A stretch of 64,000 nucleotides of DNA from JACDBE01 sp963714055 (GTDB taxonomy: Bacteria > Actinomycetota > Acidimicrobiia > Spongiisociales > UBA5794): assembly GCA_963714055.1 (NCBI GenBank), contig OY970227.1, positions 2,542,001 to 2,606,000 on the forward strand. Reading direction: 5' to 3'. The translations under genes were made by a program, and so were the position numbers. The stretch's first letter is position 1, and the number at the start of each line of letters is the position of its first letter. The notes beneath the pieces are model-generated. The model was not told the origin of the DNA. It searched no databases and saw nothing but the letters and a program-made list of their open reading frames with translations. Positions 1 to 8,881 of this stretch are shown one piece after another.

Positions 1-501
1 AAGACCGGGATGCCCATCCACATCGACAACCCGCACGAGGTCGGCGCCGACCGGGTGGTCAACGCCGTCGCCGCCCGGCATCGCTACGGGGCCCCGGTGG
101 TGTCGGTCGACTTCGGCACGTCCACCAACGTCGACGCCGTCGGCCCGGACGGCGACTACCTGGGCGGCGCCATCGCTCCCGGTCTGGTCATCGCCACGGA
201 CGCTCTCATCTCGGGGACGGCCGCATTGCGCAAGGTGGAATACGTTCCACCCCGCTCGCCGATCGGGAAGGGGACGGTGGAGGCGATCCAGAGCGGCGCA
301 ATCTACGGTCACGCCGGGCTCGTCGACGGCATCGTGGGGCGGATCGTGGCCGAGCTCGGCGGCGGGGCCACGGTCGTCGCCACCGGGGGGCTGGCGGCGA
401 CGATCGTCCCCCACTGCGCCACCGTCGACATCGTCGACGAGTTCCTCACCCTCGACGGCCTGCGGCTCGTCTACGAGTTGAACAACGAGGCATCGCCGTG
501 A
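1..501 (+). CDS. coaX: Type III pantothenate kinase, C-terminal part (5' end outside window)
   Basis: The frame is open from base 1, so the gene starts upstream. Type III pantothenate kinases phosphorylate pantothenate in the first step of coenzyme A synthesis and belong to the ASKHA fold. Visible family marks are DNPHEVGADR near the start, the DFGTST phosphate-binding stretch, GGAIAPGL, the QSGAIYGHAGL segment and a late ATGGLA. About 165 residues remain of a usual 250-260. The stop overlaps the GTG start of lysS by 4 bp, indicating translational coupling. A coaX-lysS order is familiar from actinobacteria, where the two lie near panC/panD. The identification is firm; only the missing N-terminus is unknown. 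Confidence 0.93.
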   Translation, partial: KTGMPIHIDNPHEVGADRVVNAVAARHRYGAPVVSVDFGTSTNVDAVGPDGDYLGGAIAPGLVIATDALISGTAALRKVEYVPPRSPIGKGTVEAIQSGAIYGHAGLVDGIVGRIVAELGGGATVVATGGLAATIVPHCATVDIVDEFLTLDGLRLVYELNNEASP

Positions 502-2042
502 CCGAGCCGCCTGTTCCCGACGATCAGCGGCCCGGCGATCCGCCGCCAGACGACCACCCGGCAGAGGACCAGGAGGAGCACCCGCTGGTGGCGGCCCGAC
601 TGGAGCGGCACCGGGAACGGCTCGCCGCCGGCGGCTACCCGTACCGGTTCGAGGTGACCGCCACCTCCGCCGAGTTGCATCAGAGGTTTGCCGGCGTGCC
701 CCCGGGAACGGGCACCGGGGAGCGGGTGACGGTCGCCGGTCGGCTGATGAACACCCGGGAGATGGGGCGCCTCGTGTTCGGGGTCCTCCAGGACGGCACC
801 GGGAGGGTCCAGCTCTTCGTCGACCCGACCGTGGTCGGCGCCGAGGGGTTCGCCGACTTCGGGGAGCTCGACCACGGTGACATCATCGGCGCCGAGGGTG
901 AGGTGATGACCACCCGCCGAGGCGAGCTGAGCGTCCGCATCGACCGCTTCGAGCTGCTCGCCAAGTCGCTCCGCCCTCTACCCGAGAAGTGGCACGGGCT
1001 CCAGGACGTCGAGCTGCGCTCCCGGCGCCGCTACATCGACCTGATGGTCAACGAGGACAGCCGGGGCGTGGCGATGGCCAGGGCAGGGGTGATCGCCGAG
1101 CTCCGCCGGCTGCTGGCCGGGCGCGGGTTCGTCGAGGTGGAGACGCCCACCCTGCTCAACCAGGCGACCGGAGCCACCGCCCGCGCCTTCGAGACCCACC
1201 ACAACGCCCTCGACCTGGCGATGCAGCTGCGGATCGCCACCGAGCTGTACCTGAAGCGGTTGGTGGTCGGTGGGCTCGACCGGGTGTTCGAGATCGGGCG
1301 CATCTTCCGCAACGAGGGCGTCGACGCCGTCCACAACCCAGAGTTCACCATGCTGGAGGCCTACCAGGCGTACGCCGACTACGGCGACATGGCGGAGCTG
1401 ACCGAAGCGATGGTGGCGGCGGCCGCCGTCGCCGCCGTTGGGAAGACGGTGGTGTCGTACGGCGGGCGCACCCTCGACCTCACCCCGCCGTTCCGGCGTG
1501 CCCGCATGGTCGACCTGGTGGCCGAGGCCGTCGGGGAGTTGGTGGACTTCACCGCCCCGCTCGACGAGGCCCGTGACCTGGCCCGACGCCACGGGGTCGA
1601 GCCCGATGCCCACTGGGGGCACGGCAGGATCGTCGAGGCGCTGTTCGACCGGCTGGTGGCCGAGTCCATCTGGGAGCCGCTCCTCGTCACGGATCACCCC
1701 CGTGAGATCTCCCCGCTTGCCAGGGCGCATCGCCAGGACCCGGCGCTGACCGAGCGTTTCGAGCTCTTCATCGCCGGCCACGAGTACGTCAACGCCTTCT
1801 CCGAGCTCATCGACCCGCTCGACCAGAGGGAGCGGTTCGAGGAGCAGGCGGCGGCCCGTGCCGCCGGCGACGACGAGGCTCACCCGATCGACGAGGACTT
1901 CCTGCTCGCCCTCGAGTACGGGATGCCGCCCACCGGCGGGCTGGGTGTCGGGATCGACCGGCTGGTGATGCTGCTCACCGATCGTCACCACATCCGCGAG
2001 GTCATCCTCTTCCCCACGCTGCGTCCGGAGAGCCGCGGTTAG
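498..2042 (+). CDS. lysS: Lysine--tRNA ligase, class II
   Basis: This enzyme charges tRNA-Lys with lysine in the cytoplasm. The 514-residue length fits bacterial LysS. After a roughly 40-residue acidic, Pro-rich leader, an OB-fold anticodon-binding domain occupies about residues 50-165 (TVAGRLMNTREMG, FVDPTVVGAEGF). The class II catalytic core follows, with motif 2 around FRNEGVDAVHNPEFTMLE and motif 3 around GGLGVGIDRLVMLLTD near the C-terminus. The GTG start is set by the GTGA overlap with coaX. There is no N-terminal membrane domain of the mycobacterial LysX type, so this is the housekeeping form. High-scoring frames on the opposite strand are composition shadows. Confidence 0.96.
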   Translation: MTEPPVPDDQRPGDPPPDDHPAEDQEEHPLVAARLERHRERLAAGGYPYRFEVTATSAELHQRFAGVPPGTGTGERVTVAGRLMNTREMGRLVFGVLQDGTGRVQLFVDPTVVGAEGFADFGELDHGDIIGAEGEVMTTRRGELSVRIDRFELLAKSLRPLPEKWHGLQDVELRSRRRYIDLMVNEDSRGVAMARAGVIAELRRLLAGRGFVEVETPTLLNQATGATARAFETHHNALDLAMQLRIATELYLKRLVVGGLDRVFEIGRIFRNEGVDAVHNPEFTMLEAYQAYADYGDMAELTEAMVAAAAVAAVGKTVVSYGGRTLDLTPPFRRARMVDLVAEAVGELVDFTAPLDEARDLARRHGVEPDAHWGHGRIVEALFDRLVAESIWEPLLVTDHPREISPLARAHRQDPALTERFELFIAGHEYVNAFSELIDPLDQRERFEEQAAARAAGDDEAHPIDEDFLLALEYGMPPTGGLGVGIDRLVMLLTDRHHIREVILFPTLRPESRG

Positions 2043-2077
2043 AAGGGGTCGCCCCAAGGCGCTGCGGGGGGCCCGAG

Positions 2078-2263
2078 TTAGGGAATGGCCCTCGCCGACG
2101 CGCTACCGATGAGAGCCGAGACCAGGATCCCGATCGGCAGGGTGCCCCAGTAGGACAGCCCCATCGCAGGAGAGGCGTTGCCCATGAACAGCATGAGCAG
2201 CCAGGTGGCCGGGAAGGTCGCGATCAGGAAGACCACGCTTCCACCGATCAAGGCCTTGATCAC
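2078..2263 (-). CDS. Small hydrophobic membrane protein (61 aa), unknown
   Basis: The predicted peptide has two hydrophobic stretches, roughly residues 8-28 and 38-56, separated by a short Gly/Ser-rich turn, which suggests a two-pass membrane protein. The only start codon in a sensible place is GTG, and no strong ribosome-binding site precedes it. It lies downstream of the nhaA fusion on the same strand, with a perfect 28-bp palindrome in the gap, so it could be the last gene of that unit or be separately transcribed. No family is recognised. It may also be a chance hydrophobic frame, since high-GC DNA yields many. Confidence 0.4.
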   Translation of the reverse strand: MIKALIGGSVVFLIATFPATWLLMLFMGNASPAMGLSYWGTLPIGILVSALIGSASARAIP

Positions 2264-2300
2264 GTTGACCTCCGAGATGTCGGGGATGGTCCCGGCACGA

Positions 2301-2328
2301 TACCGGGCCGGACCGGTCCGGCCCGGTA
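2301..2328. terminator. Perfect 28-bp palindrome after nhaA
   Basis: Two 14-base arms beginning TACCGGGCCGGACC are exact reverse complements with no spacer. The palindrome starts 8 bp beyond the nhaA stop and ends 38 bp before the GTG of the small membrane gene. It could fold as a hairpin terminator or mRNA 3'-end stabiliser for nhaA, although no T-run follows. A dimeric operator is the alternative. Confidence 0.45.
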
Positions 2329-2335
2329 ATTCGGC

Positions 2336-4246
2336 TCAGCGGGTTGAGGGCCGGGCTCCGGCGGGGAGACCGTCGAGCTCGGTCTGCAAGGCCGCGCTCA
2401 ACGCGTCCAGGGTGAGGCCCCCGGCGTGGCGCCGGCCGTTGATGAAGAAGGTCGGGGTACCGGCGGCTCCGCTGTCGGCGGCGCTGGACACGTCGCGGGC
2501 CACCCGCAACGAGTGGCGACGGTCGTCGAGGTCGGCCACGAACCGGTCCACGTCGAGGCCGAGATGCGTGGCGCGGTCGACCAGTGCGCTGGCGTCGAGG
2601 TTGCCCTGGGCGGCGAACAGGGCGTCGTGCATCTCCCAGAACCGTCCCTGTGCCGCCGCCGCCTCCGCCGCCTCGGCGGCCATCTCGGCGTGCTCGTGGA
2701 CGTCGACCAATGGGAGGTGCCGGAAGACGACGGCGAGATCGTCCCCGAACCGGGCCACCAGCTCCTCCACCACCGGGGCGGCCCGCCCGCAGTAGGGGCA
2801 CTCGAAGTCGCCGTACTCGACCAGCACCAACGGGGCCTCGGGGGAGCCGATGACGTGGTCGACCTCCGGATCCACGACCTCGGCCAGGTCGCGGATGGGG
2901 GGCACCAGGCGGTCCTCGCCGGCGGCGCGCACCCGCCCGGGCAGGTGGTTGACCACCCGGAACACGATCCAGGTGAGCAGAGAGGCGATGACCGACGCCG
3001 CCAGGATGCCCAACTTGGCGTTCTCCAGGTCGACTCCGGTGAAGGTGATGTCGGCGATGAGCAGGGACACCGTGAACCCGATACCGGCGACGGCGCCCAC
3101 TCCGAGGAGCGGCGGCAACGGGATGGTGAGGGGGAAGCCGCCCATCCACTTCCGGGAGAACAGCCAGGTGAACCCGGTGATGCCCACCAGCTTGCCCACC
3201 ACCAACCCGCCGATGATGCCCAGGGTGATCGGCGAGGTCGCCGCGGTCTCGAGGTCGTCGGCGCTCACCGGCATCCCGGCGTTGGCCAGGGCGAACAGCG
3301 GGACGATCACGTAGCTGGTCCACGGGTGGAACCGGTGCTGCAGGCGCTCGTTGGGGGAAATGGCCTGCTCCAGCGTCCGGCTGGCAGACCGGGCGTACTC
3401 GGGAGTGGGCTCTTCGCGGAACAGCCGCCACACGGTGGCGGCGCGCCGCAGGTCCTGGCGGGTGGGCGGGTACGCGGTGGCGAGCACCCCGACGGCCACA
3501 CCGGCGATGGTCGGGTGGATGCCAGAGGCGAGCGTCGCCAGCCAGACCCCCACCGCCATCAGCAGGTAGGGGAGGCCTCCCCGCACCCCGACCCGGTACA
3601 GGACGACGATCACCGCGTACAGGGCGATCGCCACCATCAGCGCCGTCGTCGACAGGTCGGACGTGTAGACCACGGCGATCACCGACAGCGCCACCACGTC
3701 GTCGACGATCATCAGGGTGAGGAGGAAGGTGCGCACCCGCGGCGAGGCGCCGCCCGCCAGCATGAGGATCCCGAGGGCGAACGCGGTGTCGGTGCCCATC
3801 ACGATGCCCCAGCCCCGCAGCGAGGGCTCCCCGGCGTTGATCGCCAGGTAGATGAGGGCCGGCAGCACCACGCCGCCGACGGCGGCGATCACCGGGGTGG
3901 CCACCCGGCGCCGCTCCCGGAGCTCGCCCATGTCGAGCTCGCGGCGGAACTCCAGGCCGACGACGAAGAAGAACAGTGCCATCAGCCCGTCGTTGATCCA
4001 GTGGCGCAGGTCCATGCGGAGGTCCCAACTACCGAGCTCGACTCCGAGCTCGGTGTGCCAGAGCTGCTCGTAGGTGTCCGCCCACGGCGAGTTGGCCCAC
4101 ACCAGGGCGGCCACCGTGGCGATCAGCAGGATGATCGCCCCCGAGTTCTCGGTGCCGACGAACTCCCGCAGCGGTCCCACCCAGCGGGTCATCGGGGTGG
4201 TCGAAGGCTCCGGCGGGTTGCTGTCGGTCGGGCTCGCCCTCAGCAC
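2336..4246 (-). CDS. nhaA: Na+/H+ antiporter NhaA with C-terminal DsbA/thioredoxin-like domain
   Basis: Residues about 25-435 form a multi-pass NhaA antiporter, which exchanges Na+ for protons across the inner membrane. The GTDTAFALGIL helix and the paired ion-binding aspartates in VDDVVALSVI (about residues 182-183) are visible. Residues about 460-636 form a DsbA/thioredoxin-fold domain with a CPYC active site (C483, C486) and a later GTPTFFINGR cis-Pro-type loop. NhaA alone is about 390 residues, so the extra length is the redox domain. Such fusions are known in actinobacteria. The GTG start was chosen because GGAGG precedes it closely; an ATG 18 codons in is the alternative. The side of the membrane on which the CPYC domain lies cannot be settled here. 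Confidence 0.92.
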   Translation of the reverse strand: MLRASPTDSNPPEPSTTPMTRWVGPLREFVGTENSGAIILLIATVAALVWANSPWADTYEQLWHTELGVELGSWDLRMDLRHWINDGLMALFFFVVGLEFRRELDMGELRERRRVATPVIAAVGGVVLPALIYLAINAGEPSLRGWGIVMGTDTAFALGILMLAGGASPRVRTFLLTLMIVDDVVALSVIAVVYTSDLSTTALMVAIALYAVIVVLYRVGVRGGLPYLLMAVGVWLATLASGIHPTIAGVAVGVLATAYPPTRQDLRRAATVWRLFREEPTPEYARSASRTLEQAISPNERLQHRFHPWTSYVIVPLFALANAGMPVSADDLETAATSPITLGIIGGLVVGKLVGITGFTWLFSRKWMGGFPLTIPLPPLLGVGAVAGIGFTVSLLIADITFTGVDLENAKLGILAASVIASLLTWIVFRVVNHLPGRVRAAGEDRLVPPIRDLAEVVDPEVDHVIGSPEAPLVLVEYGDFECPYCGRAAPVVEELVARFGDDLAVVFRHLPLVDVHEHAEMAAEAAEAAAAQGRFWEMHDALFAAQGNLDASALVDRATHLGLDVDRFVADLDDRRHSLRVARDVSSAADSGAAGTPTFFINGRRHAGGLTLDALSAALQTELDGLPAGARPSTR

Positions 4247-4405
4247 CTCGCCTCCGGGCCTGCGGCGCCGCCGACGACAGCTTCACCTACGGGGGGACGG
4301 GGCATGGTCCTGAGATTGTACGGGACCGGTGCCCGTCGCCCCGGTCACGGCCACCGAGTACGATGACCGCCCGCCCGGCAGCACCGGGCCGCTGAGGAGG
4401 GCGAC

Positions 4406-5119
4406 ATGAGGGCATGGAGGTTGGGGGGCGTCCTGGTGGCGCTGCTGCTGGTCCTGGCGGCCTGCGGGGGGGACGACGACGACACCGCCACCACCGCCGG
4501 CGGTGACCCGGCGGCGACGTCGTCGACGGCGGGGGCGGCCCCGACCACGACCGTCGCCGAAGACGACGATGACGGCGGCGAGGTGGGCAGCATCGGCGAC
4601 ATGCCGGAGGAGTGCCGCGACCTGATGGTCGACTACCTACGGGCCATCGAGCCTCATGTCGAGGGCATCGACTTCGAAACGATCACGCTCGCCGACCTGA
4701 ACGCGCTCGGCGAGGCGATCGAGGCCGACGCCACCCTCACCGAGTTCGAAGAGAGGATCGACGACCTCGAGTGCCCGGACCTATCCGAGCCCGACTCCGA
4801 ACAGGCCCGCGATGAGCTCCTGGCCATCGCCGAATCCGAGGCGCCGGGCACCGTCCCGTTCGTCGCGTACTCGTTGGAGCTGGCGGCTTCGTTCGGCGGC
4901 ACCGACGACGGCACCGGCGGAGAGGCCAGTGGCGATTGCGAGGCCGACATCGCGGCCGTCCAGGAGTACGTCGATGCCGGCGGCACCATGAACGACCTCA
5001 CGCTCAGCGAGGTGACCGCCATCGGGTCGCTGATGATGTCGGTGCAGTCCACCTGCTCGGTGGAGCGGCTCGAGGAGTTCTTCACCCAGGCCGACGTCGA
5101 GGCGTTCCTCAACGGCTGA
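4406..5119 (+). CDS. Predicted lipoprotein, unknown function (237 aa)
   Basis: The N-terminus is a type II signal peptide: MRAWR, a hydrophobic core, then the lipobox LAAC with C20 as the lipidated cysteine. A low-complexity acidic and Thr/Ala-rich linker (residues about 21-60) follows, as is usual for actinobacterial lipoproteins. The remainder is acidic and largely helical, with cysteines that could pair (CRDLM, LECPDL, GDCEAD, STCSVE). GAGGAGG sits just upstream of the ATG. It is divergent from nhaA and followed by the lacI remnant on the other strand. No known domain was recognised; the repeated cysteine-bearing halves suggest an internal duplication. Confidence 0.75.
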   Translation: MRAWRLGGVLVALLLVLAACGGDDDDTATTAGGDPAATSSTAGAAPTTTVAEDDDDGGEVGSIGDMPEECRDLMVDYLRAIEPHVEGIDFETITLADLNALGEAIEADATLTEFEERIDDLECPDLSEPDSEQARDELLAIAESEAPGTVPFVAYSLELAASFGGTDDGTGGEASGDCEADIAAVQEYVDAGGTMNDLTLSEVTAIGSLMMSVQSTCSVERLEEFFTQADVEAFLNG

Positions 5120-5166
5120 CCTGGCTCGCCGGTGACAGGCTCCCTGCGGTGACCCAGCGGGCGCTG

Positions 5167-5641
5167 TGCTCGCACCGACGACGAGCTCGGGAGCGATGAC
5201 CTGGGGGGATCGCCGCACGGTGCCGGTCGGGCGGAGAACAGGGCGGCCGCCGTCGTGGCGAGCAGGTCGACCGGTTGGCGAACCGTGGTGAGCGGCGGGT
5301 CGGTCATCGTGGCGAGGGCGGTGCCCTCGAACCCGACGACGGAGACGTCATCGGGGACCGTCGCCCCCCCGAGCTCCGCACCGCCCCCACCGCCCCCATC
5401 GCCCCCATCGCCATGAGGTCGCTGGCGGCGACGATGGCGGTGACCTCGTCCTTGACCAGCTGGCCGCGCCTTGGCCGCCTTCGACGGTGAACAGGGTCTC
5501 GGAGAGCGGGTCTTCGGGGGCATCGAGGTCATGGGGTGCTCATGGTGGCCCGCCACCCTGCGGCGAAGTCGACCGTCGTCGTTTGGCGCATGGGGGCTGA
5601 CCAGGCACCCGAGTGGCGGTGGCCGAGGGAGACCAGGTGCC
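5167..5641 (-). pseudogene. Remnant of a LacI-family sugar-responsive repressor
   Basis: Pieces of one LacI-type ligand-binding domain are spread over different minus-strand frames in the correct order. HLVSLGHRHSG and TTTVDFAAGWRAT lie at about 5535-5639. LFTVEGGQGAA follows at about 5467-5500, then VTAIVAASDLMAMGA at about 5403-5450. VPDDVSVVGFEGTALATM and PPLTTVRQPVDLL lie at about 5240-5350, and APELVVGASTAP at about 5167-5200. At least three frame changes are needed to join them, and no helix-turn-helix N-terminus exists before the binding-protein gene at 5727. A regulator of the adjacent maltodextrin operon is the natural original role (inference). Sequencing error could explain the shifts but not the missing N-terminus. 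Confidence 0.8.
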
Positions 5642-5726
5642 GGGTGTGGTTCAATACGGGCGCGCCCCGGGAGGAGCGGCGACACCACCCTGACATCCAC
5701 ACCATCCGACGACGAGGAGGACCCCC

Positions 5727-7037
5727 GTGAACCGCCTGCACCTCAGATTCTTCGCCCTCGTGTTCGCCCTGGTGATGGCCATCGCCGCCTGTGGCGGCGA
5801 CGACTCCGATTCGGAAGCCACCACCGCCGCTCCAGCGGAGGCGACGACCACCGCCGCCCCCGAGGCGACCACCACCGCCGCGCCCGCCACCACTGCGACG
5901 GCGGAGGCGCTGGCCCCGCTGCAGATCTGGGCCGACGACAAGTTCGGGCCGATCATCGAAGAGGTCGCCGCCCCGTTCACCGCCGAGACCGGCGTGCCGA
6001 TCGAGGTCACCATCATCGACTTCGAGGACATGCGCGAGCAGATCGTGGCGCAAGCGCCCGCCGGCGAGGGGCCCGACATCTTCATCGGCGCCCACGACTG
6101 GGTAGGTGAGATGGTCGCCAACGGCATCGCCGCCCCGCTCGACCTCGGCGACAAGGCCGCCAACCTCACCGAGCCCAGCCTGAACGCCCTCACCATCGAC
6201 GGCACGCTCTATGCCCTGCCCTACGCCGCCGAGAACGTCACCCTCTACTACAACACCGAGCTGGTGGAGACCCCGCCGGCGACAGTGGAGGAGCTCACCG
6301 CCGTCTGCGACGAGCTGGGCGACGCCATCGAGAACTGCTGGGGGATCACCGGCGGCGGGACCGCCATTGACGCCTACCACAACTACGCCTTCGTCACCTC
6401 AGGCGGCGGCTACATCTTCGGGTACACCCCCGATACCGGGTTCGACACCGCAGATGTCGGCCTCGACAGCGAGGGCGCCATCGCCGGTGTCGAGGCGCTG
6501 TCGACCCTGGTCTCCGACGGGTATATCGGCCCGCTCGACGACGACCAGGCCAAGCAGCTGTTCATCGATGGAGTCGAGCCGTTCTACATGTCCGGCCCGT
6601 GGCAGATCAACTCGCTCAACGAGTCAGGCATGGCCTGGAGCGCCGCTCCACTGCCCACCCTGGGCGGCAACGTGATGGCGCCGTTCATCGGTGTGCGCGG
6701 CTTCTACGTCAGCCAGTTCGGCTCCAACCCTGCGATCGCCCAGGAGTTCCTCCTCAACTTCATCGCCACCGACGAGACGATGGTGGCGCTGCACGAGGCG
6801 GATCCGAGGGGCCCCACCTGGATCCCGGTGCTCGACGCCATCGGCGACGACCCGGTGTTCACCGCGTTCGCCACCTCCGGCGCCACCGGGCAGTTCATGC
6901 CCAACGTCCCGGAGATGGGAGCGGTGTGGGACCCACTGGGCAACCAGCTCCTGGCCGTCCGCCAGGGGACGACGGACGCCACCACAGCGATGACCCAGGC
7001 GGCGGAGCAGGTCCGCAACGCCATCGCAGGCGGCTGA
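5727..7037 (+). CDS. malE: ABC transporter maltose/maltodextrin-binding lipoprotein
   Basis: This is an extracellular solute-binding protein (family 1) that delivers malto-oligosaccharides to the MalFG permease encoded downstream. It has a lipoprotein signal with lipobox IAAC and a Thr/Ala/Pro-rich tether to about residue 60. The mature domain begins with LQIWADDKFGPII and shows the family's PYAAENVTLYYN and VEPFYMSGPWQIN stretches. The 436-residue length is normal once the tether is counted. The start is GTG with a GAGGAGG ribosome-binding site. The operon context (two permeases and a GH13 enzyme) supports maltodextrin as the substrate; related binding proteins for other sugars cannot be excluded from sequence alone. 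Confidence 0.9.
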   Translation: MNRLHLRFFALVFALVMAIAACGGDDSDSEATTAAPAEATTTAAPEATTTAAPATTATAEALAPLQIWADDKFGPIIEEVAAPFTAETGVPIEVTIIDFEDMREQIVAQAPAGEGPDIFIGAHDWVGEMVANGIAAPLDLGDKAANLTEPSLNALTIDGTLYALPYAAENVTLYYNTELVETPPATVEELTAVCDELGDAIENCWGITGGGTAIDAYHNYAFVTSGGGYIFGYTPDTGFDTADVGLDSEGAIAGVEALSTLVSDGYIGPLDDDQAKQLFIDGVEPFYMSGPWQINSLNESGMAWSAAPLPTLGGNVMAPFIGVRGFYVSQFGSNPAIAQEFLLNFIATDETMVALHEADPRGPTWIPVLDAIGDDPVFTAFATSGATGQFMPNVPEMGAVWDPLGNQLLAVRQGTTDATTAMTQAAEQVRNAIAGG

Positions 7038-7069
7038 GCGCGCCGCTCGGAAACCGGACCGATGACCGT

Positions 7070-7109
7070 GAGGAGGGGGGAGAGCACCGGGGTGCTCTCC
7101 CCCCTCCTC
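7070..7109 (+). terminator. 18-bp perfect stem-loop between malE and malF
   Basis: An 18-base arm (7070-7087) pairs exactly with 7092-7109 around a CGGG tetraloop. It lies 33 bp past the malE stop and no T-run follows. Such a structure would stabilise the upstream malE message or partly terminate transcription, giving more binding protein than permease, as described for other malE-malF junctions. Confidence 0.75.
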
Positions 7110-7234
7110 TCAGATTCGGCTGTCAGGCCAAGCCTCGAGCGGGCGACTGCGGTCTTCGACGTCGAGCGCTCGAGGTTCGCCGTCGAGCCGCCCGCTACCG
7201 TCCCCGAGCCCTCGGGCGATAGAGTCGTCACGCC

Positions 7235-8881
7235 ATGACCGACCTGCGGGAACGGGCGCCGGAAACGCCGGTCAGAGATCGGCCGCGCCCCGGCCTGGGG
7301 TGGTGGCTGAAGACGGCGGGGTTGGCACTGCTCGACGCCGTCGTGGTGTGGGCGGCGATCGTGCTCGCCGCCGACGGGGCCTGGCTGTTCTTCGCCGCCC
7401 TGCTCATCGGCGCCGGGTTCGTCAACTGGGTGTACTTCTGGCCCGGGACCCGGGCTCTGCGCTGGATCACCCCCGGCTTGGTGTTGATGACGGCCTTCCT
7501 CATCGTCCCGATCATCTACACCTTCTACATCTCGTTCACCAACTGGGCCACCGGCAACCTCCTTCAGAAGCCGCAGGCGATCGAGATCATCGAAGGCCGG
7601 TCCTTCGTTGACGCGGACGCCCCCGGTGAGCTGTTCGACCTCCACGTCTACCAGGACGGCGACGAGCTGCGGCTACTGCTGGTCGGCAGTGAGGGAGAGC
7701 TGATCTTCGGGCAACCGCGGTTGCGATCCGAGGAACCGCTGGAGGATGCCATCGAGGATCCCGAAGAGCTGGGGATCACCGACGAGGACGGCGACGGGGT
7801 GCCAGAGCAGATCGGTCCCTACCACCTGCTCTCCCGTGCCCAGGTGTTCGCCCTGGCCAATACCGTCGCCTTCGACCAGCTCGTCATCGACAGCGAGTCG
7901 GGCTTGGTCCAGATCCTCGGGCTGTCCCAGGGGCGGGTGGTCCAGGCCACCCAGCAGTTCCGCTACGACCCCGTCACCGACATCATGGTCGACCTCGTCG
8001 CCGAGCAGGACTGCCCACCCGGGGACACCACCGACACCAAGGGCAACTTCGTCTGCGAAGACGGCACGGTGCTCGACCCCGGATGGGTCGAGACGATCGG
8101 CTTGGCCAACTACCGCAACGTGCTCACCAACGAGGCGATTCGGGGACCGTTCCTCGGGGTGTTCATCTGGAACCTGGTCTTCGCCTTCCTCGCGGTGGCG
8201 TCCACGTTCGCCCTGGGGCTCGGGCTGGCGGTCACCATGCAGAGCGACCGGCTGCGGGGCCGCACCCTTTACCGCTCGATCTTCATCCTCCCCTACGCCG
8301 TCCCCGCCGTCCTCAGCATCCTGATCTGGCAGGGCCTGTTCAACGCCGAGTTCGGGCAGGTCAACAACATGCTCGAGTCGATCGGGCTGAACGCCGTGCC
8401 GTGGTTCTCCGACCCGTTCTGGGCGCGCACCATGGTGCTGCTGGTCAACCTGTGGCTGGGCTTCCCCTACATGTACCTGATCTGCACGGGGGCGCTCCAG
8501 GCGATCCCAACGGACCTCCTCGAAGCTGCTCGGGTCGACGGCGCCGGACCCGTCAAGGTGTTCCGCCGGATCACCTTCCCGTTGCTGATGGTGTCGTTGG
8601 CGCCGCTGCTCATCGGGTCGTTCGCCTTCGCCTTCAACAACTTCGTCCTGATCTACCTGCTCACCTCGGGGGGGCCGCCCATCCTCGACGCCGCCGTCCC
8701 CGTGGGATCGACCGACATCCTGATCACCTTCACCTTCGACTTGGCGGCCGCCTCGGGCTCGGGCAACCGCTTCGGCCTCGCCGCCGCCATCGCCGTGTTC
8801 ATCTTCCTCCTGCTGATGGTCATCTCGTCCCTCGGCTTTCGGTACACCAAGCGGCTGGAGAACATCTATGGCAGTCTCTGA
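7235..8881 (+). CDS. malF: Maltodextrin ABC transporter permease, MalF type
   Basis: This integral membrane subunit of the maltodextrin importer has 548 residues. Hydrophobic helices lie at about 27-70 and 80-105. A long hydrophilic region (about 110-285) follows, including DEDGDGVPE, and corresponds in position to the large periplasmic P2 loop of enterobacterial MalF. The binding-protein-dependent permease core then follows with its EAA loop, EAARVDGAGPVKVFRRITFP, which contacts the ATPase. The ATG start is 125 bp after the intergenic hairpin. The last 14 bp overlap malG. No ATP-binding subunit is encoded nearby, so a shared MsmX/MsiK-like ATPase elsewhere is likely (inference). Confidence 0.93.
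   Translation: MTDLRERAPETPVRDRPRPGLGWWLKTAGLALLDAVVVWAAIVLAADGAWLFFAALLIGAGFVNWVYFWPGTRALRWITPGLVLMTAFLIVPIIYTFYISFTNWATGNLLQKPQAIEIIEGRSFVDADAPGELFDLHVYQDGDELRLLLVGSEGELIFGQPRLRSEEPLEDAIEDPEELGITDEDGDGVPEQIGPYHLLSRAQVFALANTVAFDQLVIDSESGLVQILGLSQGRVVQATQQFRYDPVTDIMVDLVAEQDCPPGDTTDTKGNFVCEDGTVLDPGWVETIGLANYRNVLTNEAIRGPFLGVFIWNLVFAFLAVASTFALGLGLAVTMQSDRLRGRTLYRSIFILPYAVPAVLSILIWQGLFNAEFGQVNNMLESIGLNAVPWFSDPFWARTMVLLVNLWLGFPYMYLICTGALQAIPTDLLEAARVDGAGPVKVFRRITFPLLMVSLAPLLIGSFAFAFNNFVLIYLLTSGGPPILDAAVPVGSTDILITFTFDLAAASGSGNRFGLAAAIAVFIFLLLMVISSLGFRYTKRLENIYGSL

Noticed and set aside
2426..4366. Long open frame antisense to nhaA
   Set aside because: Its His/Gly/Arg-rich translation has no domain and mirrors the codon bias of the real gene on the other strand.
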